A DNA stretch of 64,000 nt from NCBI GenBank assembly GCA_963825845.1, contig CAWGVL010000091.1:8242-72241 (forward strand), in the 5' to 3' direction. This DNA comes from DASQDN01 sp963825845 (GTDB lineage Bacteria > Acidobacteriota > Terriglobia > Bryobacterales > Bryobacteraceae). Both the position numbers and the translations under genes were made by a program. Of the stretch, positions 45,601-56,428 are shown in pieces; the first letter of the stretch is position 1, and each line of letters opens with the position of its first letter. The notes under the pieces were generated by a model, which worked only from the letters and a program-made list of their open reading frames with translations, had not been told where the DNA came from and ran no database searches.

Positions 45601-48600
45601 ATGGATCAGATCGGCAGGTATAAGCTCGAGGCCGAACTCGGACGCGGGGGCTGCGGCCGCGTGTATCGCGCCTTCGATCCGACCGTGGGGCGCACCGTCG
45701 CTATCAAGCTCCTGATTACAAATACAGATAAGGAACTACTTACCCGATTCCGCAACGAAGCGAGCGCCTCGGGGAAGCTGCATCACCGAAACATCGTTAC
45801 CGTATACGACTTCGGAGAGCAGGACGGCACCCCTTATCTCGTGATGGAGTACCTGCAGGGCGAAGATCTCCATAAGCTCTCCGCAAAGGGGCAACAGCTA
45901 ACCCTCATCGAGAAAATGTCCATCATGGCGCAGGTGGCGGAAGGCCTGCACCACGCGCATCAGAACGGCATTGTTCATCGCGACGTGAAGCCTGCCAACA
46001 TCATGGTTCTCAGCGATGGGAGCGTGAAGATCATGGATTTCGGCATCGCGCGGCTTCTGAGCCAAACCGGTACCAGGCTGACGCGAGATGGCGCCATGAT
46101 TGGCACGGTGTCTTACATGGCTCCCGAACAGTTTCAGGGAGGTGAGATCGACGCTCTCTGTGACATCTGGGCTTACGGACTTATCTATTACGAACTCGTC
46201 ACTGGATATCATCCGTTCAACGCGCCTGAACCAGGTATTGCTATCTACAACATCACTGCGGTAGATCCACCTCCGGTAAGAGCCTTCGTGCACGACTGTC
46301 CGCCCGCGCTGGAAGACATCATCATGCGTGCGATCCGCAAGGATCGCAATCTCCGTTATCAATCGCTGGAGGACGTCCAGTTCGATGTGGCTCCTATCCG
46401 GCTTGACTTACAGCGTGAGCGCGCCGAACACCTGATGATTGCCGCGGAGGAAAAATTTACCGTAAAGGATGTCACCGGCGCCCAGCTGCTTATCCGCGAA
46501 ATCCTTGACCTCGATCCCAGCAATGCTTCTGCTCGTCGCCTGCGTGAGACTATCAACCGCGAATCCGAAATGCGCATCATCCGTGAACGGACGACAGCGC
46601 TAAAGGCTGCCGGAACAGCGGAGTTAGGTGCGGAACAATACGCGAAAGCGGTCCAAACATTTGAGTCCGCACTGCGACTTGACCCGCAGAACACGGAACT
46701 GCACGGGCTTCTGCAACAGGCAAGAGAGGGTATCGACAAGACCAGTCGAGCGGCGGTGCTCCTTGTCCAGGCGCGTCACGAACTTCGTGCGCATCATCTC
46801 ACGAGCGCCTACAGCAGCGTCATGGAATGTCTGCAGAACACACCCCGGAGCCAACAAGCGAACGATTTGTTAGTTGCAATCCAGAAGGAAATCGAGGTTC
46901 GTGATCGCGAAAGGCGGCTTAATGAGCGCCTGACTGCAGCAGACGCTCTGATCAGAGACGAACAATACGATGAGGCGTTGCGGACGCTGGTCGAACTCGA
47001 GGCGTCCTACCCCGAGTCTCAGAAAGTCAAGGAGACGCTGGCAGCCGTTCACCTCGGCATAGAAGAGCGTTTGCGAGAGCAGCGTCTCGAGCAAGGTCTG
47101 GATGCTGGAAAGAAGCTGATTGATGAACATGCATGGCAGCAGGCGATAGACTGGCTCACGACTCTTCGTGGTGAGTTTCCGGTTTCAGATGAGATCCCAC
47201 CGCTGCTTGCGCACGCGGAAGGAGAACTCCGGGAGCAGGAGAAGTCCGAGCATATAGAGCGAGTCGCCGCAGAGGCTCGTACCCTCACGCAAGCTTGTGA
47301 ATTCGAACGTGCCCTCGACTTTGTTGAAGGCGCGCTTCGGGTCTACCCGGACGAACCTGTGCTCGGGTCAATTCGCGCCGGCATCGTTGAATCACAAACC
47401 GCTCACGAACGTCAGGTTGGGATCCGAGACGCAGAAGAAGCAGTCCTTCGGTTGCTTGCGGCCAAGCTCTTCGACGACGCGGATGCGGAAATCAATCGCG
47501 CCATACAGTCCTGGGACGATCCGCAACTTCATGCGCTCAGACGGCGGATCACGGATGAACGGCAGGAACACGAGCGTGCTGAAGCTATTACCAGAGTGTC
47601 CGCCGAGGTGCAGGCTCTCATTCGCGACGAAAAGATACAGGAGGCTCTCGACAGAGCTCAATCAGCTGTCAGGGAGTACGGGGACGTCCCTGAGCTTACC
47701 GGACTTGTGGGCGCGGCCGCCGCATTAAAGCGAGCGGAAGTAGATTCGGTGCTGCGGGAAGCGGCGCATCTAGCCGAAGCGTTCGAGTTCGATGGAGCGA
47801 TCGCACTCCTCATGGAGACATCGCAGGAATTTCCTGGTGAGGATGGGCTGCGCGCCGAGGCTGAAGCGCTGCGAATCAGGCAGTCGAGCATGATCGCAGT
47901 CGTGCAGAGGAACTGATTCGGAACCGGCGGCTCGAAGAGGCGGCTGAGTTTCTCGAAGAATCTCTACGCCGGCATGGCGGCGATGTCCCGTTGAATGCCA
48001 TGCTCACAGGTGTTCGCCGCGACATAGCCGACCAGAAACGGGCGGCGGCAATTCAGAGAGCGATCAACCAGGCGGACGTGCATGCGCGTGAGGGCGACTT
48101 CGAGAGCGCGATCACAGCCTTACATCGGCTGGATGAGGCAGACCGAAGCGACCCGCAGGTGATCGCAAAGCTGGACGCGATCCACACCGAGCGTGCAGTC
48201 GAACAAATAGTCCGGCAAGCGTCCAGTCACACCGCGCAGCAGCATTTCGATTCCGCATTGAAAGCTATCGAGCAGGGCCTTCAACATCACCCTCAACACC
48301 CGCGTCTCACCGCGATCCGACAGGATACGATCGTGCTCACAACGACTTCAAGCGAGAACGCTCAATACTTACCGCGATTCAGAAGTCGGGGAAGTTGCGC
48401 GCGAAAGCGGACCTTGACAGTGCAATTCAGATCGTCGAGGCGGCCCTCCGGAGTGCGCCCGAAGAGCCGCGCCTGCTAGCCGAGCAGGCCTCTTTAAGGC
48501 AAGAGATTCAAAGACGAAAGGATCTGGACAACGCTATTCGTGCGGCCCGGGAACTCGCGGCTCGCGGTAGGTTCGATGAAGCGCAACAGTCGCTCGATGC

Positions 48601-51600
48601 AGCGCGCAAAGTCTACGGAGATCAGCGCCAGATCGCATCCGCAATCGGCGATGTTCAGACAGCGAGGCGTATTGCGGACATCAACAATTCCGTCGCCAGG
48701 ATTGATGCGCTGCTTGCTTCTGATCCGGACGAGGCTGCGCGACAGGCGGAACAGGCACTGCGAACCTTTCCAAACGAACCGAAACTCCTGGATGCGCGTC
48801 ATCGCTGCCGCGAGTCGTTGGAGAAGCGGCGACGAGAGGCGGACGCACAAGCACGGGCAACGGAAGCACGAAGATTGATGGACGGAAGCAGGTTCGACGA
48901 AGCAGTCGCGCTGCTTGAAGCGGCAAATGCTGAATATCCGAGTCATTCAGAACTCTCGACGCTATTGAAGGCGGCCGTTGACGCACAACAAGCTCAGCGG
49001 CGACGAGAGGCGGACGCACAAGCACGAGCCACGGAAGCACGAAGATTGATGGACGGAAGCAGGTTCGACGAAGCAGTCGCGCTGCTTGAAGCGGCAAATG
49101 CTGAATATCCGAGTCATTCAGAACTCTCGACGCTATTGAAGGCGGCCGTTGACGCACAACAAGCTCAGCGGCGACGAGAGGCGGACGCACAAGCACGGGC
49201 AACGGAAGCACAGAGATTGATGGAAGGAAGTAGATTCGACGAAGCAGTCGCGCTGCTTGAAGCGGCAAGTGCCGAATATCCGGAGCGTTCAGAACTCTCG
49301 ACGCTATTGAAGGCAGCCGTTGACGCACAACAAGCTCAGCGGCGACGAGAGGCGGACGCACAAGCACGGGCAACGGAAGCACGAAGATTGATGGAAGGAA
49401 GTAGATTCGACGAAGCAGTCGCGCTGCTTGAAGCGGCAAGTGCTGAATATCCGGAGCGTTCAGAACTCTCGACGCTATTGAAGGCAGCCGTTGACGCACA
49501 ACAAGCTCAGCGGCGACGAGAGGCGGACGCACAAGCACGGGCAACGGAAGCACGAAGATTGATGGAAGGAAGTAGATTCGACGAAGCAGTCGCGTTGCTT
49601 GAAGCGGCAAATGCTGAATATCCGAGTCATTCAGAACTCTCGACGCTATTGAAGGCAGCCGTTGACGCACAACAAGCTCAACGGCGACGCTAAGGCAATC
49701 GAAAGTGTCATTCAGCGGGGTAGCGTGCTGCTGGAATCCGCGAAGTACACCGATGCGCAGGAACTCGTGTCATCCGCGGTCAGCGAGCTTGGCGGCGATG
49801 AACGCTTGCTGTCACTGTTGACAACAATCCAGACGGAGAAGCGGCGATTTGAAGAGGAGCAAGCGATCAAGACCATAGTTGAAGAAGCGGAGGCGCTTGT
49901 GGATCGCCACAGGTTCTCGGACGCTGCCCGGATGCTAGCTGTGGCGTTGCGCAAGCATCCGAATGAGCCTCGACTTCTCAATTCGCAATCGCGTACCGAA
50001 GCGCGCCGCAGGGACCACGAGCGCGCGCTTCGTATCGCTTCGGCGATTCGTCAGGCCCGCGAGCACCTCGAGCAAGATCGGCCGAATCTGGCAGTTTCAC
50101 TCCTGCAGCCTATCGTTCACGATGCTGATTCCGATGCGGACGTAAGACGCCTCTTCGACGTTGCCCAGGCGAAAGCTGCAGAGCAGGCCAGGGAAGAACA
50201 GATTCGTCACATAATGCACGAAGCTGAGTCCGCCAGCGAGCAGAAGAACTACAGCGACGCAGCGCAGTATATCGAGGCTGGTTTAAGCACGTTTCCGGAT
50301 GAGCAGCGACTGAGAGCCATGAAGGCCGAGATCGATCGCCTGACGGATATCGAGCGGCAACAGAAGGAGCTTTTATCCTCGGCTCGTGCAGTCGAGGATG
50401 TACCGTTCGCTCCGGACCGGATCGTAGAAGAGGGCGGCCCCGCGGACGAAAGCGTGCCATCGCAAGCGCCAGCGACTCACCCCGAAACTGTGCCAGCCCT
50501 CTCTTCGTCGGCAGCCGAGCCGAGTCTGGCTCAATCTCAACCTGTCGCGGCAGTTCAATCGCAAACAGATTCAGACACGTTGGAGATGGAAAAGCGAAGA
50601 GCTCCACCAGTCTGGAGATGGGTGGCTACCGGGCTCGCCACCGCCTTTGTCTTCGCCATTGCGGTATTTCTATTTACGCGAGGCGCCTCCAAGCCGCCTG
50701 AACTCTCGGTTCGAACTGTACCTCCGGGAGCGACGATTCGCATCGCCGGGAAAACATGTTCCCAGGAGCCTTGCACCTTCGAGATCCCGGCTGGAAAGCA
50801 CGATGTTGAAGTCACATTGCCCGGTTATCGAGTCATAAGAGGGCCCATTGTGTTTGATAAGTCCCACACGCAACACATGTTTACGATGGAACCTCTTGCA
50901 ACCCGCTTGCAAGTCGTTACGAATTTGAGCGAGGGTACAGTGCTTCTGGACGGGCGGCCAACCGGCGCCCTCAAAGCGGGCGAGTTTCAGTTGGAGGCTG
51001 TGCCGGTTGGGCGGCACACCTTGCAAGTGAATTCTAAGGACGTCGCATCTGCCTCTTTACGGTTCGAAGCCGTGGCGGGTAGAGCGCCGCAGATTGAGAA
51101 AACTGTCGAGGGGAAGGAAGTCCAGGCCGTCGCAGTTTCAAATCTCGGACAGGAGGCGCGGCTCGTTTCGACGGGTACCGGCAGCGTGACACTGGATGGC
51201 CGACCTGCTGGGGAATTGACGCGTGATGGTCTGGTGTTGGGCAATCTCGGCCCAGGTACTCACGCGGTGCGACTGCAGGCCGGCCGCGACGGTCTCGACT
51301 ATGTAATTGCCGTCGGCGATATGCCGTCGCTTTCGGTCTTCATGACCGCAAATCGTGACGTTGGCAGTCTCGTCGTAGAGACACGCGAGGACGACGTCCG
51401 TGTGTTCGTGGATGGCGAGCGATGGCCCCGTTCTTCGCAACAAGGAATCGTTCGCATTAATAATCTTCCCGTTCGCGAGCACTCGATTCGGGTGGAGAAG
51501 CCAGGGTTCAAGAGTCCCACCCCGCAGAAAGTCGCTGTGAGTAAAGGAACACTGCAGCGTATCTCATTCCGACTGGAGCCGCTGCCGGCAACGTTGGTGC

Positions 51601-52589
51601 TATCCGGAGCAATGCCGCAGACGCAACTTTCATTGGATGGCCGCCCGATTGGTACAGCGCAGGGAAATACCAGACTTCCGATCGTGCCCGGCGCCCATGT
51701 GCTCAGGCTCGCGAAGGACGGATATGTGCCGAAAGAGATACCTATTCGCGTTGATCCAGGAGGCACGTTTAACCTTGCAAAGAACGACCTGCTGCTGAAC
51801 GAAGTTCCTCGTCCTTCTCCTGCCAAACCACCCGCACAGCCTGCGACTGTCGCCGAGGCTCCCAAGCCTATAGAGCCGGCCAAGACGGATGACCTTCGCC
51901 CACCCGACGTGCGCGAGTGGGAGCAAGTGCAGAACAATAAGGATATAAATCGCCTCGAGCAATTCAGAAAGACATACCCGAAGAGCCCGTTGTCAGAAAC
52001 TGCGGCGCATAGAATCGAGGCGATCGAATGGGAAAACGTACGTGGCAGCAGCGATCCCAAGATTCTCCAGGAATTTCTAAACCGGCATCCCAGAGGTGAG
52101 CACTCGGACGAAGCCCGGAAACGTGTTGAGCAACTGGAATGGGCTGCCGTCGGGCGCGATAACGCTGAATCCCTTCGCGCGTTCATCCGACGCTTCCCAA
52201 CTAGTGACCACACTGCCGAGGCGAAATCCCTGCTGTCCAAAGTAGATGAGACTCAGGATGTGGCGGCGATCAGGCAGGCTCTGGACAGATACTCATCGGC
52301 AATGTCGGCGAAGGATGTCGACGAGGTCACGCGTATTTGGAAGAACGCGCCCACCACGGTGCTCACCGATCAGTTCAAGATTTTACGTGAGATCTCTGTG
52401 CAAATGCGTCTCGTGTCATGGAAGATTGAAGGCGATCGCGCGACGGCGCAATGTTTGAGAACGAGTACGGCTCATCTCGCCGCCAAACCACGTCCCGAAC
52501 CACCGCGCACCGTCCCGGCCACGGTTACGTTGCGACGACAAGGAGGCGCATGGGTAATCGAAGACGTACAAGCGGACCGAGCGCGATAG
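45601..52589 (+). CDS. giant Ser/Thr kinase with long helical-repeat region, one TM helix and PEGA domains (three frame breaks)
   Basis: Reads best as one protein of about 2,330 aa. Kinase (about 5-265): Lys36, 'VHRDVKPANIM' (Asp128), 'IMDFGIARL' (Asp147), 'MAPEQ'. Then hundreds of residues of TPR-like repeats in units near 57-60 aa, the last five almost identical (see repeat). The frame breaks near 47900, 48350 and 49690; each time the same style of repeat resumes in another frame. The final part (from 49690) holds more repeats, a TM helix at about 50626-50690 ('WVATGLATAFVFAIAVFLF'), then PEGA-like domains outside ('PPGATIRIAGK', 'VLLDGRPTGAL', 'VTLDGRPAGEL', 'LSLDGRPIGTA'), tetratricopeptide-like 'EQFRKTYPKSPLSE' stretches, and an NTF2-like end ('ALDRYSSAMSAKDVDEVTRIWKN'). 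Predicted: cytoplasmic kinase, cell-envelope sensor. Confidence 0.75.
48827..49681 (+). repeat. five tandem near-identical 171-bp repeats (57 aa each)
   Basis: The sequence beginning cggcgacgagaggcggacgc recurs at 48827, 48998, 49169, 49340 and 49511, spacing exactly 171 bases each, and the next period begins at 49682 before diverging. Copies encode 'RREADAQARATEARRLM(D/E)GSRFDEAVALLEAA(N/S)AEYP(SHS/ERS)ELSTLLKAAVDAQQAQR'. Copies 1, 2 and 5 share NAEYPSHS; copies 3 and 4 share SAEYPERS. The near-identity at DNA level marks recent expansion within an older, diverged repeat series. Confidence 0.97.
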
Positions 52590-52627
52590 TTAGCGCGTGT
52601 TCATACTCCTGCCAGCACCTCCTCCAG

Positions 52628-52945
52628 CTACGTCGCGTGTAGCCAAACCATTCCGATGACGATCAGCGCCGCTGCGCCTAGGCGCGCGGGCGGGCATCCC
52701 TCACCAAGAACAAAGGTGCTGAGAAGGAGTGTGAGGACAGCCTCACCGCCGAGAACCAAGATGTAAGCGACCCCGAGTTCCGTGCGACGCAAAGCAACGG
52801 CCTGCAGACCGGCTCCTGTACAGAACAGAAGGAACACGCACATCGAGGGCCATAGACGCGTGAGCCCGGCTGACAGCTTCATGCACAAACCCCCGATTGC
52901 AAATGAGGCGGAAGAAAGCGCGAGGAGTATGCTGATACCCATCAT
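52628..52945 (-). CDS. SMR-type small membrane transporter lacking the conserved Glu
   Basis: 105 aa from ATG 52945, chosen because it gives the exact SMR length and overlaps the decarboxylase stop (ATGA). Four helices: 'GISILLALSSASFAIGGLCMKLSAG', 'WPSMCVFLLFCTGAGLQAVAL', 'GVAYILVLGGEAVLTLLLSTFVLGE', 'LGAAALIVIGMVWL'. 'MKLSAGLTRLWPS' aligns with EmrE 'MKFSEGFTRLWPS'. Alignment puts Phe where EmrE has its proton- and drug-binding Glu14. SMR proteins export cations; here a polyamine is a plausible cargo from context. Third gene of the diamine operon. Confidence 0.82.
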   Translation of the reverse strand: MMGISILLALSSASFAIGGLCMKLSAGLTRLWPSMCVFLLFCTGAGLQAVALRRTELGVAYILVLGGEAVLTLLLSTFVLGEGCPPARLGAAALIVIGMVWLHAT

Positions 52946-54420
52946 GTTCCAGATAAAGCAAGCGTCTCTGCCTGTGCCAACTGTCCCGTCGTCATGATCG
53001 TGCGCAGTAACTCGATCAGTTCGGATGTGGAAGTACACGGGTTGCTGATCGTAATCTTGAGATATACATGACCTCCAACAACGGTCTGGCCCAGAACAGC
53101 TTCCCCAGCATTGAACAACCGTGTTTGGATCGATCTATTGATTTCGTCGACTGCTTCAGGGTTATGTTTGGATACAAACCGAAAAATGATACATCCCAGT
53201 GTTGGCTGATGGAGTAGCTCGAGACACTCGGTGGCCATGATCTGTTCGGCTGTGAACGATGCCAGGACCAGCAGCCGGTCGATCATGCGCCCAAACTCGC
53301 GCTGTCCCAAGGTGTTTAGAGACAACCAAATTTTCAACGCGTCGAACCGGCGCGTCGTGAGCACCGAGTTCGTCACCAAGTCCGGAATGCCGGCTGCCGC
53401 CCTTTTCTCGGGATTTAGATAATCAGCGTGGACTCGAATAAAGCGAAAATGATCCGCATCAGCCACCAGAAAGGCACTGCAACTTATCGGCTGGAAGAAC
53501 GCTTTGTGAAAGTCGATTGTCACTGAGTTTGCCTGCGAAAGTCCCGCTAATCTGGCTCGGTGCGTTTCACTGAGCAGGAGTGCGCCGCCATATGCAGCAT
53601 CTACATGCAGCCAGATCTTATTCTCAGATGCGATCCTGGCAATCTCCGGCAGGGCATCGATCGATCCAAAGTCCGTTGTGCCGGCAGTTGCGACTATCGC
53701 AATTGCTTCCAATTGTCGATCACGAAGATCTGCCAGGCAGTCCTGCAGAGCGCTGGTCGACATCCGGAACTCCGCATCTACCGGAACTCTGACTACCGAA
53801 TCTGTTCCTAGACCGAGCTGGATCGCCGCTTTTTCTACACTGAAATGCGCAACGTCCGAGCAAAGGATCCGCAGCCTGTTCGACTCAGGAGGTAGACCCT
53901 TCGATCGCGCGCACCACTGCCATCGGCGCGACAGAAACTCGTCACGAGCCAGCAGCAGGCCCATGTAGTTCGACTGTGTACCCCCGGCCGTGAAAGTCCC
54001 CGATGCAGTAGCCGGCAAGCCGGAGAGCTCACAGATCCAGCAGATCATCTGCTGTTCGATTACGGTTGCAGCCGGAGCCTGATCAAAGGAATCCATCGAC
54101 TGATTGAGGGCCGAAATCAAAAGTTCCGCTGCAAGGGAAGCGTTCAGTACGGGCGTATGTAAGTGTGCCGCCACTCTCGGGTGCCACACGGCGATTGAAT
54201 TTGTGATTACGGTGTTCAGGTCTTCTAAGGCGAGCTCGAGAGTAGTTCCCTCGGTCGGAGCAACTGAATTGGGGAGTGCAGCACGGAGCTGGGCCGGAGA
54301 GCACCCTGAGTATGGCCCGCTTGGCAGTCCGTTCACAAGAGTGCGTGCGACTGTAGTTATGGTCTTCAGGTACTCGGCGCTGCCGCATGGGTCGGACCCG
54401 AAAAAGTGCGACCTAAACAA
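52942..54420 (-). CDS. ddc: PLP-dependent L-2,4-diaminobutyrate decarboxylase-like enzyme
   Basis: 492 aa, group II decarboxylase. 'HPRVAAHLHTPVLNASLAAELLISALNQSMDSFDQAPAATVIEQQMI', 'GTFTAGGTQSNYMGLLLARD', 'ATAGTTDFGSIDALPEIA', 'LHVDAAYGGALLLS' and the PLP-Lys motif 'SVTIDFHKAFFQPISCSAFLV'. The SFDQ and 'TAGGTQSN' contexts match diaminobutyrate decarboxylases (Ddc/RhbB type) rather than glutamate or aromatic enzymes. Product would be 1,3-diaminopropane. Starts at a TTG overlapping the aminotransferase stop by 8 bp, and its stop overlaps the transporter start. Confidence 0.88.
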   Translation of the reverse strand: MFRSHFFGSDPCGSAEYLKTITTVARTLVNGLPSGPYSGCSPAQLRAALPNSVAPTEGTTLELALEDLNTVITNSIAVWHPRVAAHLHTPVLNASLAAELLISALNQSMDSFDQAPAATVIEQQMICWICELSGLPATASGTFTAGGTQSNYMGLLLARDEFLSRRWQWCARSKGLPPESNRLRILCSDVAHFSVEKAAIQLGLGTDSVVRVPVDAEFRMSTSALQDCLADLRDRQLEAIAIVATAGTTDFGSIDALPEIARIASENKIWLHVDAAYGGALLLSETHRARLAGLSQANSVTIDFHKAFFQPISCSAFLVADADHFRFIRVHADYLNPEKRAAAGIPDLVTNSVLTTRRFDALKIWLSLNTLGQREFGRMIDRLLVLASFTAEQIMATECLELLHQPTLGCIIFRFVSKHNPEAVDEINRSIQTRLFNAGEAVLGQTVVGGHVYLKITISNPCTSTSELIELLRTIMTTGQLAQAETLALSGT

Positions 54421-55813
54421 GTGCTTCCTCCGTTGTGCAGGCCACCGCTGCGTGAGCTTCCTTCAAGATGGCGCAGATGGCGTCCACCTGTTCGGCAGTA
54501 ACGATCAGGGGAGGAAGGAGACGAATCACCGAACCATGCCGCCCGCCCAACTCGATGATCAACCCTCGATTGAAGCACTCGGCCTGGATGCGGCGAGCCA
54601 ACTCTCGATCACCGACACGGCGGCCGATTCTGTCAGTCTCGGTGTTGCTCACAATCTCGATACCGATCATGAGGCCATTCACGCGCACTTCTCCGATGAA
54701 AGAGTGCCGTGCCTGCATGTCATGGAGCTGTTCAGAAAACCGGGAGGCCATCGCTGCTGCATGAGAAGGTACATCGTGCTGCAAAAGGTAGTGCAGTGTC
54801 GCCAATCCGGTAGCCATGGCCAACTGATTTCCCCGGAAGGTTCCTGAATGCGCGCCTGGCTGCCATAGATCTAAGTCTTTGTGATAGACAATGACGGCCA
54901 GTGGAAGTCCGCCTCCGATGGCCTTCGAGAGCACAAGGACATCCGGCACGACGTTCGCGTGCTCGAAGGCATACATCTTTCCCGTGCGGCCCCACCCAGT
55001 TTGCACCTCATCGAAGATCAGCGGAATATCTTCCTGAATGGTTAGCTGCCGAATATGGCGGAGCCAGCCAGCATCGGACGGCACAGCGCCTCCTTCACCC
55101 TGTACAACCTCCGTGATGAAACCGGCCGGCTTGATCATCCCGCTTTCCGGGTCGGAGAGCAGGTTCGCAACGTAATTGCCGCACCGGCAATTCAGGCACG
55201 GTGTCTGGCCGAGCGGACATCGAAACTTGTACGGAAAAGGAATGAACTGAACGCCCGGCATAAGATTGCCGACGGCTTGTTTGGGCCCGTGATTTCCCAT
55301 CAGGGCAAGCGATCCATGGGTCTGTCCGTGGAAGCCGCCGGCAGAAGCCCAGATTCCGGACCGCCCCTTTGCGGTTTTTACTAACTTCAAAGAGGCTTCA
55401 ACCGCATCGCTACCGGACGGTGAACAAAACTGAATTCTGGCGTTCCGCGCAAAGTCGGACGGGAGTGTGCTGAATAGTTGCTCAACAAACGCATCCTTCA
55501 CTGGCGTGGTCAGATCGAGTGTCTGCATTGGCAAGCCAGTGTCGAGATGGCTTCGAATTGCGTTGACCGCGACTGGATGATTGTGGCCCAGCGCAAGCGT
55601 TCCCGCGCCGCAAAGGCAGTCCATGAACACGCGTCCGTCCACATCGGTTACGTACAAGCCCTCTGCTTTGCGAATAGCGATTGGAAGGCGGCGCGGGTAA
55701 CTGCGGGCGTTGGATTCGACCTTTATTTGTCGATCAAGATAATACAGAGATTTCGAGAACTCGACGCACGGGAGCACAGCGGTTTCATTTGCCATCGATG
55801 ATTGGTGGTCCAT
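54413..55813 (-). CDS. dat: diaminobutyrate--2-oxoglutarate aminotransferase
   Basis: 466 aa, class III aminotransferase. 'SNARSYPRRLPIAIRKAEGLYVTDVDGRVFMDCLCGAGTLALGHNHP', 'FCSPSGSDAVEASLKLVKTA', 'FHGQTHGSLALMG', 'LIFDEVQTGWGRTGKMYAFEHANVVPDVLVLSKAIGGGLPLAVIVY' (PLP Lys in LSKAIGGG), 'GTFRGNQLAMATGLATLHYLL'. The start and 'ARSYPRRLP' match Dat/RhbA/EctB-type enzymes that make L-2,4-diaminobutyrate from aspartate semialdehyde. Coupled to the decarboxylase downstream. Confidence 0.9.
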   Translation of the reverse strand: MDHQSSMANETAVLPCVEFSKSLYYLDRQIKVESNARSYPRRLPIAIRKAEGLYVTDVDGRVFMDCLCGAGTLALGHNHPVAVNAIRSHLDTGLPMQTLDLTTPVKDAFVEQLFSTLPSDFARNARIQFCSPSGSDAVEASLKLVKTAKGRSGIWASAGGFHGQTHGSLALMGNHGPKQAVGNLMPGVQFIPFPYKFRCPLGQTPCLNCRCGNYVANLLSDPESGMIKPAGFITEVVQGEGGAVPSDAGWLRHIRQLTIQEDIPLIFDEVQTGWGRTGKMYAFEHANVVPDVLVLSKAIGGGLPLAVIVYHKDLDLWQPGAHSGTFRGNQLAMATGLATLHYLLQHDVPSHAAAMASRFSEQLHDMQARHSFIGEVRVNGLMIGIEIVSNTETDRIGRRVGDRELARRIQAECFNRGLIIELGGRHGSVIRLLPPLIVTAEQVDAICAILKEAHAAVACTTEEALV

Positions 55814-56119
55814 GCCGGCGAGAATTCTCTGAACATTTCATCAGTCCGGCGCTGAATTCGTCGCGCCGGTCAACTCGGGCGCACTTGTGACTGGGAATCA
55901 CAATGGATTGGTCTGCCTATCGGCTCCGATAAGGTCGAGGGGTACGATACCAAACGACGTCTCATCAATACACAAGTAGTTCATGTAATTACCAGACCAG
56001 CGACTCTCGCCGGACGTGCTCGATGTTGTTGAACCATGAGTCGCACGGCGCGTGTAAACACCTCGCCCTGTGCGACCAAGAATTCGGCTCACGTTCTCAC
56101 GGGATCAATACGAGGAGTT

Positions 56120-56428
56120 ATGACGTATCAAGCCACAAAACTTACATCCGCCTTGATTGCACTTTGTGTCTGCTCGCCTGTGCGTGCTCAACGACGTGCT
56201 CAGCTCATGGGGTCCAAGGCCGCACCTCACCCTGCCGATTTGCGGTTCGTTGTCTTTGCAGAATGTTGGTCGCGGGTTCCTTTACGCATGTTGCGCCGCA
56301 GCAGACAATCTTGCGGCTCGGCGGTACCACATCAGCTTCGACGGGATCTGAACCCTGTTGTTAATATGTCGTTCCTAAGTGTCAGGTACCGTCAACCAGA
56401 TCGCCTCACACCGATCTCATCTAAGTGA
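56120..56428 (+). CDS. possible small secreted protein
   Basis: The only gene-like item in 55814-56391. ATG 56120 is preceded by GAGGAG and opens a short signal-peptide-like stretch (MTYQATKLTSALIALCVCSPVRAQ); the remaining 78 residues have no recognisable fold and are Arg/Ser-rich, as expected for a wrong frame. It overlaps the convergent HAD gene end. The leader may belong to a gene broken soon afterwards. Otherwise the stretch shows nothing I can name. Confidence 0.3.
   Translation: MTYQATKLTSALIALCVCSPVRAQRRAQLMGSKAAPHPADLRFVVFAECWSRVPLRMLRRSRQSCGSAVPHQLRRDLNPVVNMSFLSVRYRQPDRLTPISSK

Noticed and set aside
48681..49670. 329-codon minus-strand ORF with its own repeats
   Set aside because: It is the antisense of the 171-bp array; its Leu/Arg/Pro-rich pattern follows from the coding strand and it has no start signals or domain.
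48827..49681. CRISPR array
   Set aside because: Units are 171 bp with no unique spacers and are in frame within a protein gene.
51299..52240. 313-codon minus-strand ORF in the PEGA region
   Set aside because: Ser/Arg/Cys-rich shadow of the PEGA coding frame.
52942..55813. Full siderophore biosynthesis cluster
   Set aside because: Only dat and ddc are present; no NIS synthetase, monooxygenase or siderophore receptor lies next to them.
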